NCBI RefSeq assembly: GCF_003992725.1
Contig: NZ_RZNF01000002.1
Location: 186,001-250,000, forward strand
DNA length: 64,000 bases
DNA from: Rhodomicrobium lacus
GTDB taxonomy: Bacteria > Pseudomonadota > Alphaproteobacteria > Rhizobiales > Rhodomicrobiaceae
Direction: 5' to 3'
The notes beneath the pieces were generated by a model, which saw only the letters and a program-made list of their open reading frames with translations, did no database searches and was not told the origin of the DNA. Shown one piece after another: positions 17,712 through 27,200 of this stretch; position 1 is the first letter of the stretch; every line of letters starts with the position of its first letter. The translations under genes and the position numbers were made by a program.

Positions 17712-17725
17712 TGGCCGCGCTCCCG

Positions 17726-18856
17726 TCAGCGGCGCTTGCCGCGCCCGGCTTTGCGACCGGCGGGTGGACGGTAACCGGATGGCTTTGAAGCGACGCGCGC
17801 GGGAGCCGGCGTTTCGACTTCGGGCGCATCCGTCGATTCGAAGGCGGCGGCGTCGCTCGACTCAACGGCTGGCCGATCTTCGGCAGGAGCGGCTGCCGGC
17901 CTGGCCGGCTTCGCGGCGGGGGCGCCTGGCTTCGCAGATGCCTTCTCCACGCCGCTCCAGTCGCGCTTGACGCCGATGAGGATGAGGAACGGCGCTGCGA
18001 TGTAAACGGATGAATAGGTGCCGATCAGCGTGCCGAAGATCATGGCGAAGGTGAAGCCGCGGATAACCTCGCCGCCAAAGATATAAAGCGGGATCAGCGC
18101 CATGAGCACTGTCGCCACGGTCATGATCGTGCGCGACATCGTCTCGTTCACCGACAGGTCGAGCAACTGCCGCAGCGGCATCTTCTTGTAGCGGCGCAGG
18201 TTCTCGCGGATACGGTCGTAAATGACGACGGTATCGTTGATCGAATAGCCGAGGATGGTGAGAAGCGCCGCCACGATGGTGAGGTCGAAGTCGAGTTCGA
18301 ACAGCGACCATAGCCCGATTGTGAGCATGACGTCATGCACCAGAGCTATGACTGCGCCGAGTGCGAACTGCCATTCGAACCGGAACCAGACATAGGCGAA
18401 GATGCCGAGATTGGTGAGCACCAGCGCCCAGATCGCGGAGTTGATGAGTTCCTGCGATACGGTGCTGCCAACCTGTTCGCGGCGCAGTTCCTTCGTGCCT
18501 TCGGGCAGTGCGGCCAGCACCTTGTCGGCGGCGACCTTTTGCGCCTCCGGGCCGCCTTCCTGCTCGGGGAAGCGGATCAGGAGCTCGTCGGCCTTGCCGA
18601 AATTCTGGATCTGGATTTCGCCGACGCCGAGATGCGTCAGCGTCGTGCGCAGCTTGGCGGCCTCGGCGGCAGTCGGCGTCTGCACTTGCATCAGCGTGCC
18701 GCCCTTGAAGTCGATGCCGAAGTTCAGTCCGTGGGTGAACAGCAGCACGACCGTGCCGACGATGCCGATGATCGACAGCGCGAAGCAAAGCCGGAAGTAT
18801 TTGACGAAATGGAAATTCGTCTTCTGGGGGAGGCGGAACAGCGGTTTCAGCAGCAT
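17726..18856 (-). CDS. secF: Protein translocase subunit SecF
   Basis: 376 aa. One N-terminal TM helix (about 28-48), the FGIDFKGGTLMQVQ segment, a periplasmic domain with the joint motif VGSTVSQELINSAIWAL, then five TM helices (about 135-320) including the SINDTVVIYDRIREN signature. Residues after about 310 form an Ala/Pro-rich charged tail of some 65 residues not found in most SecF proteins. Uses the proton-motive force with SecD to pull exported proteins outward. Lies 87 bases downstream of secD. Confidence 0.96.
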   Translation of the reverse strand: MLLKPLFRLPQKTNFHFVKYFRLCFALSIIGIVGTVVLLFTHGLNFGIDFKGGTLMQVQTPTAAEAAKLRTTLTHLGVGEIQIQNFGKADELLIRFPEQEGGPEAQKVAADKVLAALPEGTKELRREQVGSTVSQELINSAIWALVLTNLGIFAYVWFRFEWQFALGAVIALVHDVMLTIGLWSLFELDFDLTIVAALLTILGYSINDTVVIYDRIRENLRRYKKMPLRQLLDLSVNETMSRTIMTVATVLMALIPLYIFGGEVIRGFTFAMIFGTLIGTYSSVYIAAPFLILIGVKRDWSGVEKASAKPGAPAAKPARPAAAPAEDRPAVESSDAAAFESTDAPEVETPAPARVASKPSGYRPPAGRKAGRGKRR

Positions 18857-18943
18857 GGCTTGGCTCGTTCGGCGCTAGAGCGAGCCGCTTTTCGGCGCGG
18901 CGTTGCTCGACAAATAAGAAGCCAGGGTATCCTGAGGGACACC

Positions 18944-20590
18944 CTAGATGTGAAGGACGGTAGGCCGCGTCTGGCGCAGCCATGTCGACACCATCAGGCG
19001 CGTCAGCGTGATTGCGGTGAACAGCGAACTCACGATGCCGAAGGACAGCGTGACCGCGAAGCCTTTCACCGTGCCCGACCCGAACGCGTAGAGGATCAGC
19101 GCGGCGAGAAGGGCGGTCAGATGCGAGTCGATGATGGTTGCGTAGGCGCGGTCGAAGCCTGCCTCGATGGCCGAAATCATCCCTCGCCCGGTTCGCAGTT
19201 CCTCGCGTATGCGCTCGTATATGAGCACGTTCGCGTCCACCGCGACCCCCATTGTGAGCACGATGCCTGCGATGCCCGGCATGGTCAGCGTTGCATGGAA
19301 GAGCGAAAGGCAGGCCATGATGATGGCGATATTGACCGCAAGCGCGATCACGGAGAACAGGCCGAACAGTCCGTAGGCCGAGATCATGAACAGCGAGACA
19401 GCCGCGAAGCCGACGGCGGCGGCGATGGACCCCGCGTCGATGGAATCCGCGCCGAGGCTCGGGCCCACAGAGCGTTCCTCGATGATGGAAAGCGCGGCCG
19501 GAAGCGCTCCCGAGCGCAGCAGCAGCGCGAGACGGTTCGTTTCCTCGACGCCGAAATTGCCCGTAATCTGGCCGCGTCCGCCCGGAATCTCGGAGCGGAT
19601 GACCGGTGCCGAGATCACCTTGCCGTCGAGGATGATGGCGAAGGGACGACCGATATTGTCGCGCGTCACCCGCGCGAAAGCCGAAGCGCCACGGCTGTTG
19701 AACTCGAAATCGACCGCGCGCTCGCCGACGCCGCCCGCGCGGTTGTCGTAGCCCGCATAGGCGTTCACGAGGTCGTCGCCCGAAACGATCACTTCCTTGT
19801 GGACGAGCACGAACTGGCCGGGCCGTTCCTGATCCGGCAGAAGCTGGGAATCCGGCGGCACGCCATGGTCCTTGGCCTCTTCCGGCGAGATCGACGTGTC
19901 GACAAGCTGGAAGGTGAGTTTCGCCGTGGTGCCGACGCGGGTCTTCACCTCGTCGGGTGCGAGGCCCGGCACCTGGATGAGGATACGGTCCTTGCCGCTT
20001 GCGCCGCCCTGCGCCTGAATGGTCGCTTCGGTCGTACCTTGCGGGTCGACGCGGCGGCGGATGACTTCGATGGAGCGGGAAATTGCGTTTTCGATGCGGC
20101 GCTGCACGCCCGCCTGCGTCGGCTCAAGCGTGATGACGCCCGGCTGCGTCGACTGAACCGAGAGGTCCGTGCCGGAATCGCCGCCCGACCCCGTCAGGAG
20201 CGAAGAGGAAAGCGGCTGCGCCAGCGTCTTGAGTTTCGTCAGCGCGGCGTCGGTATTTGCCGGGTCGCGCAGGTTCACACGCACCTGATTGCCCGCGATG
20301 ACGACGCCCGAATGCGCGATGCGCGCTTCGCTGAGCGCGCGTCGCGATTCCGTCTGGATGGACTGCAGCCAGTCCTTCTTCAACTGCGTGGTGTCGATCT
20401 GGTAGAGAAGATGCGTGCCGCCGCGAAGGTCGAGGCCGAGCGGCATGCGGGGAAGCTGTGCCCAGGAGGGCAGGCTTTCATAGGTCGAGATCGGAATCAC
20501 GTTCGGCAGCGCGAAGATGACCGACGCGACGGATATGAGAATCGTCGCCACCGCGCCCCAGCGCGAAAAATGCAACGTGAATGCGCTCAT
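18944..20590 (-). CDS. secD: Protein translocase subunit SecD
   Basis: 548 aa. N-terminal TM helix, then GLDLRGGTHLLYQID at about residues 53-67, a large periplasmic P1 region, the VGPSLGADSI joint and six C-terminal TM-type segments with the GVAVDANVLIYERIREEL signature. Partner of SecF in the Sec translocon. Second gene of the yajC-secD-secF operon, 42 bases after yajC. Confidence 0.97.
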   Translation of the reverse strand: MSAFTLHFSRWGAVATILISVASVIFALPNVIPISTYESLPSWAQLPRMPLGLDLRGGTHLLYQIDTTQLKKDWLQSIQTESRRALSEARIAHSGVVIAGNQVRVNLRDPANTDAALTKLKTLAQPLSSSLLTGSGGDSGTDLSVQSTQPGVITLEPTQAGVQRRIENAISRSIEVIRRRVDPQGTTEATIQAQGGASGKDRILIQVPGLAPDEVKTRVGTTAKLTFQLVDTSISPEEAKDHGVPPDSQLLPDQERPGQFVLVHKEVIVSGDDLVNAYAGYDNRAGGVGERAVDFEFNSRGASAFARVTRDNIGRPFAIILDGKVISAPVIRSEIPGGRGQITGNFGVEETNRLALLLRSGALPAALSIIEERSVGPSLGADSIDAGSIAAAVGFAAVSLFMISAYGLFGLFSVIALAVNIAIIMACLSLFHATLTMPGIAGIVLTMGVAVDANVLIYERIREELRTGRGMISAIEAGFDRAYATIIDSHLTALLAALILYAFGSGTVKGFAVTLSFGIVSSLFTAITLTRLMVSTWLRQTRPTVLHI

Positions 20591-20632
20591 CGACCCTGTT
20601 CCCCTTGATGCGCTGCGTGTTCGGCCGGCTGC

Positions 20633-21022
20633 TTAGGCGGCTGTCTTGTCGCCGTTCGCCCCGGATTCGGCTGGCGCGTCTTCCTTGTCCTTCGACGTGT
20701 CGCCCTTCACCGGCTCGCCCTTGCCGCGAACGTCGGTGATCGTCGCCTTCAGCACCCGCACCTGCACGCCGTCGGCGATTTCGACCTTCAGTTCGCCATC
20801 GGTGCCGATCCGCACGACCTTGCCGATGATGCCGCCCGCCGTCACGACCGTATCGCCGCGCTTCACCGCATCCAGCATCGCCTGATGCTCTTTCATCCGC
20901 TTCTGCTGCGGACGGAACACCAGCAGATAGAAGATGACGAAGACGAGGATGAGCGGGAACAGCATGCCGAAAATGTCGCCGGCTCCGGCGCCAGGCGCTT
21001 GGGCGTATGCGGGAGAGATCAT
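20633..21022 (-). CDS. yajC: Preprotein translocase subunit YajC
   Basis: 129 aa. One N-terminal TM helix (about residues 18-38, LLFPLILVFVIFYLLVFRP core), then QQKRMKEHQAMLDAVKRGDTVVTAGGIIGKV, the family signature. The C-terminal 30 residues are a charged Glu/Lys/Asp-rich tail. Small SecDF-associated membrane protein. First gene of the leftward run that extends to pqqE; the divergent DUF815 gene starts 200 bases away. Confidence 0.96.
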   Translation of the reverse strand: MISPAYAQAPGAGAGDIFGMLFPLILVFVIFYLLVFRPQQKRMKEHQAMLDAVKRGDTVVTAGGIIGKVVRIGTDGELKVEIADGVQVRVLKATITDVRGKGEPVKGDTSKDKEDAPAESGANGDKTAA

Positions 21023-21221
21023 CGAGAGGACTCCGTGATGTGCGGAAAGAATGGGCGCGAGCCTTTTCGCGCGGAAGGTCGTGGCTTTCTTATAATGGCT
21101 TGCCCTGATATGGCAACTTCTGCGCCGTTGCGTCCGTGGCTAAATAGCGCATAGTTTCACGTTCTTCCACATCGGCGCGCGGACCTTGCGCTTTTTTCAT
21201 CCACAACCGCGACCTCACACC

Positions 21222-22097
21222 ATGCCCCAGACACCGCACCCCCTGGAACCGCTTCTCATCCGCATCGCGGAGGCGATGGAGCGCCTTGCACCGCCGGAAG
21301 GCGGCAAGGAAACCTTTGCTGCCGCGGATGCCTTCGTGTGGCAGGCCGAGGGGAGCCGCTTCCTCGCGGTTCGCCGCGTGAACCGCACGCCGATCGCGCT
21401 TCTCAAGGGCGTCGACCGCGTGCGCGACAAGCTGCTCGACAATACGGAAAACTTCGCGCGCGGGCTTCCCGCCAACAACGCGCTGCTCTGGGGGGCGCGC
21501 GGCATGGGCAAAAGCTCGCTCGTGAAAGCGGTGCATGCTGAGGTGGCCGCGAAGCTTGCCGCCAACGGCGCGTCGGCGCTGAAGCTTGTCGAAATCCACC
21601 GCGAGGACATCGAGAGCCTTCCGCGCTGCCTGTCGCACATGCGCGAAAGCCCGCATCGCTTCATCGTGTTCTGCGACGACCTGTCCTTCGACGCGGACGA
21701 TACGGCTTACAAGTCGCTCAAGGCGGTGCTCGAAGGCGGCGTCGAGGGGCGCCCGCAGAACGTGCTGTTCTATGCCACGTCGAACCGCCGCCACCTGATG
21801 GCGCGCGAGATGGTGGAGAACGAGCGCTCGACCGCGATTCATCAGGGCGAGGCCGTGGAAGAGAAGGTTTCGCTCTCGGATCGATTCGGCCTTTGGCTCG
21901 GCTTCCACAACTGCTCGCAGGCCGATTATCTCGCGATGGTCGAGGGCTATGTCGCGCATCACGGCCTGACCATCGCACCGGAGGATCTGAAGGCGCAGGC
22001 GCTCGAATGGGCGATGACGCGAGGCTCGCGCTCGGGCCGCGTGGCGTGGCAGTTCGTGCAGGATCTGGCGGGGCGGCTCCAGCAGACGCTTGACTGA
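21222..22097 (+). CDS. DUF815 family AAA-type ATPase
   Basis: 291 aa from ATG 21222. Walker A is GARGMGKSSLV (about residues 91-101), Walker B is FIVFCDDLSF (about 147-156), and a sensor-like ATSNRRHL follows near residue 187. This P-loop family is uncharacterised and often stands beside yajC/secDF in alphaproteobacteria, as here in divergent orientation. Cytoplasmic. The open frame begins 36 bases earlier at a TTG, but that extension is not family-like. Function unknown. Confidence 0.88.
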   Translation: MPQTPHPLEPLLIRIAEAMERLAPPEGGKETFAAADAFVWQAEGSRFLAVRRVNRTPIALLKGVDRVRDKLLDNTENFARGLPANNALLWGARGMGKSSLVKAVHAEVAAKLAANGASALKLVEIHREDIESLPRCLSHMRESPHRFIVFCDDLSFDADDTAYKSLKAVLEGGVEGRPQNVLFYATSNRRHLMAREMVENERSTAIHQGEAVEEKVSLSDRFGLWLGFHNCSQADYLAMVEGYVAHHGLTIAPEDLKAQALEWAMTRGSRSGRVAWQFVQDLAGRLQQTLD

Positions 22098-22139
22098 CAT
22101 ACGGCGGGAACACGCGCGGGCTTCGGCGCTTCTCCGTTT

Positions 22140-23048
22140 ATGGAGAATGCCGACGAACTCGATTGCATCGTGATTGGCGGCGGCCCGGCGGGGCTGACGG
22201 CGGCGCTCTATCTCGCACGCTTCGAGCGGCGTTTCGTCGTTATCGACAAGGGCGAACCGCGCGCAGCCCTCATCCCGGAAAGCCACAACGTGCCGTTTTT
22301 CGCGCAAGGCGTCGGCGGCGTGGAGATGTTGCGCCGCGCGCGAGACCATGCCGAGACATACGGCGCGCGCATCCTGTCCGGCGAGGCGACGACGCTCGCC
22401 ATGAAGGGCGACGGTTTCGCGGTCGGCTTTCGCCACCGGGATGGCGAGGAGACGCTTCGCGCGCGATTCGTGCTGCTGGCGAGCGGCGTGGTGGACATTC
22501 CGCCGAGGCTTGCCGACGCCGATGCGGCGGTTCTCTCCGGTCTCGTGCGCTATTGCCCGATCTGCGACGGCTATGAGGCGAAGGGCAAGCGGGTGGGGGT
22601 GATCGGGCGCGGAGCCTGCGGGCTCGGGGAAGCGAAGTTCATCGCGAGCACCTGGAGCGCGGAGGTCACTCTGCTTTCGCTCGACGAGCCGCTGGTGCCG
22701 GAACGCGCCGAACAAAGCACGCTCGCCGAGCACGACGTCGATTTCGTGCCGATACCGATCCGCACGCTCGTTCGCGTCGGCGACGGCATCGAGGCGCTCG
22801 GGTATGATGGCGCGGTTCATCGGTTCGACATCGTTTATTCCGCCATCGGCTGCGATTACCGCTCGGGCCTGGCGAAGGCGCTCGGCGCCGCGGTCAATGA
22901 GGCGGGCGCGCTCAAGGTTGCCGCGCATGCGGAAACCACCGTACCGGGGCTTTACGCGGCGGGAGACGTGACGGAGGGGCTCAATCAGATCGTGGTCGGC
23001 ATGGGGCAGGCTGCCCGCGCCGCAACACACATCCACAATCGCCTCTGA
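22140..23048 (+). CDS. Thioredoxin reductase-like FAD/NAD(P) oxidoreductase
   Basis: 302 aa. FAD-binding GGGPAGLTAA at residues 13-22, the redox-active pair CPICDG (about 141-146), a second dinucleotide motif GVIGRGACG (about 156-164; weaker than GxGxxG) and the C-terminal AAGDVTEGLNQIVVGMGQA FAD motif. This is the TrxB fold, but the second motif and the very short linker suggest a ferredoxin- or small-protein-linked relative rather than canonical TrxB. Starts 42 bases after the DUF815 gene, probably co-transcribed. Confidence 0.88.
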   Translation: MENADELDCIVIGGGPAGLTAALYLARFERRFVVIDKGEPRAALIPESHNVPFFAQGVGGVEMLRRARDHAETYGARILSGEATTLAMKGDGFAVGFRHRDGEETLRARFVLLASGVVDIPPRLADADAAVLSGLVRYCPICDGYEAKGKRVGVIGRGACGLGEAKFIASTWSAEVTLLSLDEPLVPERAEQSTLAEHDVDFVPIPIRTLVRVGDGIEALGYDGAVHRFDIVYSAIGCDYRSGLAKALGAAVNEAGALKVAAHAETTVPGLYAAGDVTEGLNQIVVGMGQAARAATHIHNRL

Positions 23049-23217
23049 CGTGTGTGCTCGGCTTTTACCTATCCGTTGCCGTAATTCTGGCATGTTTTCG
23101 ACGCCATGCGGACACGCCTGACTAAACAAGAATTAAGGCGCCCGGAAAGCCGCAGCGCGTTGAACCGCGCGGGGCCGTTCCTTAAGTTTCGCTCCATCAC
23201 AGCATAGAGGGAATACC

Positions 23218-23613
23218 ATGCTCAGAATTTCCATCGCCGCCGCCGCGGTGGCGTTCCTCGCCGCGAGCCCGTTGGCCGCTTCCGCCGCCGAAAAGACGCT
23301 CGCGCTCAAGAGCAACGAAACTTCCGACATCATGCCGCTGTACGGCGTGAAGGACTGCAAGTCGCTGCTCACGGCGACGCCCGAGATCGAGGTGCTTCAG
23401 GGCGCGCCCGAATTGACGCTCTCGGTTCGCCCGGACAAGATCCTGCCGCCCGGCGGTAAGTGCAAGGACAAGGTGGACGGCGGCGTGGTCGTGGCCACGG
23501 TCGGCAAGGTGGAGAAGCCTTTCGACGGCCCGCTCACCTTCCGCGTGAAATACAAGACGAAGGACGCCACGCGCCAGTCCGCGCACACCTTCGACCTCAA
23601 GCTCTTCCCGTAA
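23218..23613 (+). CDS. Small secreted protein of unknown function
   Basis: 131 aa. Signal peptide ISIAAAAVAFLAASPLAASAA, then a mature part of about 108 residues with two cysteines (KDCKS and GKCKD), likely one disulfide, and a beta-rich pattern ending FRVKYKTKDATR...FDLKLFP. Conserved small periplasmic proteins of this kind occur in Hyphomicrobiales, but I do not recognise the family. GAGGGAATACC precedes the ATG. Monocistronic; it faces the Lrp gene and shares the end region with its terminator. Confidence 0.78.
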   Translation: MLRISIAAAAVAFLAASPLAASAAEKTLALKSNETSDIMPLYGVKDCKSLLTATPEIEVLQGAPELTLSVRPDKILPPGGKCKDKVDGGVVVATVGKVEKPFDGPLTFRVKYKTKDATRQSAHTFDLKLFP

Positions 23614-23630
23614 GCGCGCGCCTCCGGACG

Positions 23631-23665
23631 AAAAACGCCGCTGTCACCAAAGCAGAGACAGCGGC
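23631..23665 (-). terminator. Intrinsic terminator of the Lrp/AsnC gene
   Basis: Leftward stem GCCGCTGTC/GACAGCGGC (23657-23665 with 23637-23645, 11-base loop) is followed by GTTTTTCG. The stem's second arm includes the lrp stop codon at 23644-23646, so the hairpin is built into the last codons. Confidence 0.75.
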
Positions 23666-24132
23666 AGTTCGGTCGTGCTTTTCACTTCCGATATGGCCAT
23701 GGACGAGTTTGTGAACTGCACGGACGCGACCTGGCTCAGATGCTTGCGGAAGAAAGTCTCGTAGGATTCCGTATCGCGCGTGATGACGCGCAGCAGATAA
23801 TCCGTTTCGCCGAGAAGCGTGTGGCACTCGACGACCTCGGGGAAGCGGCGGATCGCGTCCTCGAAGGCGGGCAGTGTCCGCTGGCCGTGCGCCTGAAGCT
23901 TCACATGCGCGAACACCATCATGTTGAGGCCGAGTTTCTTGCGGTCGAGGATGGCGACGCGCCGCTGGATGATGCCCGCCGCCTCCAGCTTCTCGATGCG
24001 CCGCCACACCGACGATTGCGACGCGCCAGCTCGCGTGGCGATTTCTGCTGTGGAAAGTGAGGCGTCGGCCTGCAGGAGCATGAGAATGGTGCGGTCGACG
24101 GGATCGAGCGGATAAGGGGTGGAACCGGGCAT
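23644..24132 (-). CDS. Lrp/AsnC family transcriptional regulator
   Basis: 162 aa. N-terminal winged helix (LDPVDRTILMLLQADASLS, then TRAGASQSSVWRRIEKLEAAGII recognition helix) and a C-terminal RAM/AsnC ligand-binding domain (VVECHTLLGETDYLLRV, the usual GxxDY turn). Senses amino acids; diverges from the indolepyruvate oxidoreductase gene, which begins the amino-acid catabolic block, so local control of that gene by branched-chain or aromatic amino acids is likely (inference). Own terminator overlaps its stop. Confidence 0.92.
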   Translation of the reverse strand: MPGSTPYPLDPVDRTILMLLQADASLSTAEIATRAGASQSSVWRRIEKLEAAGIIQRRVAILDRKKLGLNMMVFAHVKLQAHGQRTLPAFEDAIRRFPEVVECHTLLGETDYLLRVITRDTESYETFFRKHLSQVASVQFTNSSMAISEVKSTTELPLSLLW

Positions 24133-24257
24133 CGATGCGTCTCCTCTGCGGCATATTGGCGCGATTGCGCATAAATTATGCTCTCAATCGCGGCTTGTGA
24201 AAGCCTTAACTCGCCGCCTCCAGCGCCTCACCGAACTTTGCAAAGTCTTTTCAGTTT

Positions 24258-24289
24258 TCCCATGGGATACTCATAATCCGACCATGGGA
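24258..24289 (+). promoter_or_regulatory. Dyad overlapping the ribosome site of the ferredoxin oxidoreductase gene
   Basis: TCCCATGG at 24258-24265 and CCATGGGA at 24282-24289 are exact inverted repeats 16 bases apart; the right arm runs into the GGGAGAAG ribosome site of the gene starting at 24297. It could be an Lrp-type operator, or an mRNA hairpin masking the ribosome site. Confidence 0.45.
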
Positions 24290-24296
24290 GAAGCCA

Positions 24297-27200
24297 ATGG
24301 ACACGCTCGCGTCTGCGCCCTCCATCAGTCTCGATGACAAGTATCGCGTCGATCAAGGCCAGGTTTTTCTTACGGGCGTGCAGGCTCTTGTCAGGCTTCC
24401 GCTTCTGCGCCGCCAGATCGATGCGGCCATGGGGCTCGACACCGCCGGTTTCATCTCGGGATATCGCGGTTCTCCTCTCGGCACCTACGACAAGCAACTG
24501 TGGCAGGAAAAGAAGCGCCTCGCCGAAAGCCAGATCGTCTTCCAGCCGGGCGTGAATGAGGAACTGGCTGCAACCGCCGTATGGGGCAGCCAGCAAGCGG
24601 CGCTGTTTGCGGGCGCGCGCCATGACGGCGTTTTCGGCATCTGGTACGGCAAGGGGCCGGGCGTGGACCGCTCCGGCGATGCCTTAAAGCACGCGAATTT
24701 TTTCGGGACCGCGAAAAATGGCGGCGTGCTGGCAATCGCGGGCGACGACCATTCCTGCAAATCCTCCACGCTGCCGAACCAGAGCGATTTCGCCTTCGCG
24801 GATGCCGAAATTCCCGTTCTTGGCCCGTCGGACATCGCCGAGATCATCGAATTCGGCCTGAAGGGCTTCGACCTTTCGCGCTTCGCCGGGCTGTGGGTCG
24901 GCCTGAAGGCCGTTTCCGACACCATGGACGCGAGCGCAACCGTGCGTATCGATCCATTGCGCTATCGCTCGTTCACGCCCTACGGCGTCGCCGAGCCGAT
25001 CGGCGGCCGCAACGCAAGGCTCGGTCGCACGCCGCCCGAGCAGGAGGAAATCCATCGCCATTTCCGCCTTCCCGCCGCGATGGCGTTCGCGCGCGAGAAC
25101 GGTTTCGACCGCCTCGTCATCGACGGCGCCGCCGCGCGTTTCGGTATCGCGGCTTCCGGCAAGGCTTATCTGCATGTACGGCAGGCGCTGCGCGACCTCG
25201 GTCTCACCGATAGGGAGGCGTCCGCGCTCGGTTTTCGCGTTTACAAGATCGGCCTCGTCTGGCCGCTGGAGGAGCACGCCGCGCGCGCCTTCGCGAACGG
25301 GCTCGAAACCGTGCTCGTGGTGGAAGAGCACCGCGACATGATCGAGCACCAGTTTCGCGCGGCGCTATACGGTCTGCCGGACGGGCGCCGCCCGCGCATC
25401 GTCGGCAAGCGCGACCTCGAAGGCCGCCCGCTTGTCAGCGACGTGCTCGATATCGACACCGCGCATGTGACGCGCGCGATCCTGCGCGTTCTGCCGGAAG
25501 CGATGAAGACGCCGCGCATGAAAGCCGTCGAGGCGCGCCTCGCGGAGGCCGCGCAACAGGCTGCCGCCGCACCGATCCATTTGCGCACTCCGTATTTCTG
25601 TTCGGGCTGTCCGCACTCGACTTCGACGAAGGTGCCGGACGGAAGCCGCGGCACGGCGGGTATCGGGTGCCACTATCTTGCGACCATGATGAACCGCAAC
25701 ACCGACGTTTTCACCCAGATGGGGGGCGAGGGCGTGTTGTGGGTGGGGCAGGCGCCGTTCACGGAGGAGACGCACGTCTTCGCCAATCTCGGCGACGGCA
25801 CCTATTTCCATTCGGGCAGTCTCGCGATCCGGCAGGCCATCGCGGCGCGCGCGAACGTCACCTACAAGATCCTGTACAATGATGCCGTCGCCATGACGGG
25901 CGGCCAGCCGGTCGACGGTCAACTGACCGTGCCTCGGATTGCGGCTCAGATGCGAGCGGAGGGGGTGTCCCGCATCGCCATCGTGAGCGACGATCCCGAC
26001 CGCCACGCGAAAGACCCCGCGATCCCGGCGGGCACGAGTTTCGACCATCGTTCCCGCCTCGACGCTGTGCAGCGCGAACTTCGTTCCGTTCCGGGCGTAA
26101 GCGTTCTTATTTACGATCAGGTTTGCGCCACCGAGAAGCGCCGCCGCCGCAAGCGCGGCCTTATGGAACAATCGGATAGGCGGCTTTTTATCAATACAGG
26201 CGTCTGCGAGGGTTGCGGCGATTGCTCCCGCGCCTCCAATTGTCTTTCGGTCGAGCCGGTCGAGACCGAGTTCGGCCGGAAGCGACGCATCAATCAATCA
26301 ACCTGCAATCAGGACGCGACCTGCGTCGACGGCTTTTGCCCGAGTTTCGTGTCGGTCTACGGAGGCACGCGCAGGCGAAGACAGGTGAAGCATCTTTCAC
26401 CCGAAATGCCTGAGCCCGCGCTGCCCGCGATCCCGGAAGACGGCTACAACATCTTGATGACGGGTATCGGCGGGCTCGGTATCACCTCGCTTGCCGCGAT
26501 CCTCGGCATGGCGGCTCATCTTCACGGCCGTCAGGTGCGCATCGTCGACCAGATCGGCCTCGCGCAGAAGGGCGGCGGCGTCTATTCCCACTTGCGCATC
26601 GGCGAGCCGCAGACGGACCTTTTCAGCCCGCGCATCGGGGCGGGGCAGGCCGATCTCGTGCTGGCGGCCGATATCGTCGTAGCCCATGGCAAGAACAGCC
26701 TGCCGATGATGAGCGAGACGCGCACCGCCGTCGTCGCCGATCCGCGCGTCACGCCCACGGCCGAATTCGTCCGCGACAACGCCGTCGCTTTCGATGCTCC
26801 GGCCATGACCGCGAGGCTCGCAAAGCGCGCCCGCGCGCTCGACGAATGCCCGGCGCAGGCCATTGCGGTCGCGCTCGTCGGCGACGCGATCTTCGCCAAC
26901 ATGGTGCTGACGGGTTTCGCCTGGCAGAACGGGTTTGTCCCGCTGGAACGCGGCGCGATCCTGCGCGCCATCGAATTGAACGGAGCGAGCGTCGACGCAA
27001 ACAAGCGCGCCTTCGCAATCGGGCGCGAGGCGGCTCTCTGGCCCGAACGCGTCGCTGCGCTGCTCGATCCCGCGCCGAAGCTCGCGCAGACGCTCGACGA
27101 TATCGTCGGACTTCGCGCGACCGAACTGGCGGCCTATCAGGATGTGGCATACGCCGCGCGCTATCTCGCCTTCGTCGACCGGGTCCGCGCGCGCGAAATT

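Noticed and set aside
18335-20608. 757-codon open frame on the plus strand across secD/secF
   Set aside because: Lies exactly antisense to secD and secF, is rich in Arg/His/Asp as expected from a GC-rich mirror frame, and has no recognisable domain.
21090-23129. 679-codon open frame on the minus strand
   Set aside because: Antisense to the DUF815 ATPase and thioredoxin reductase-like genes, which have clear motifs; composition is that of a shadow frame.
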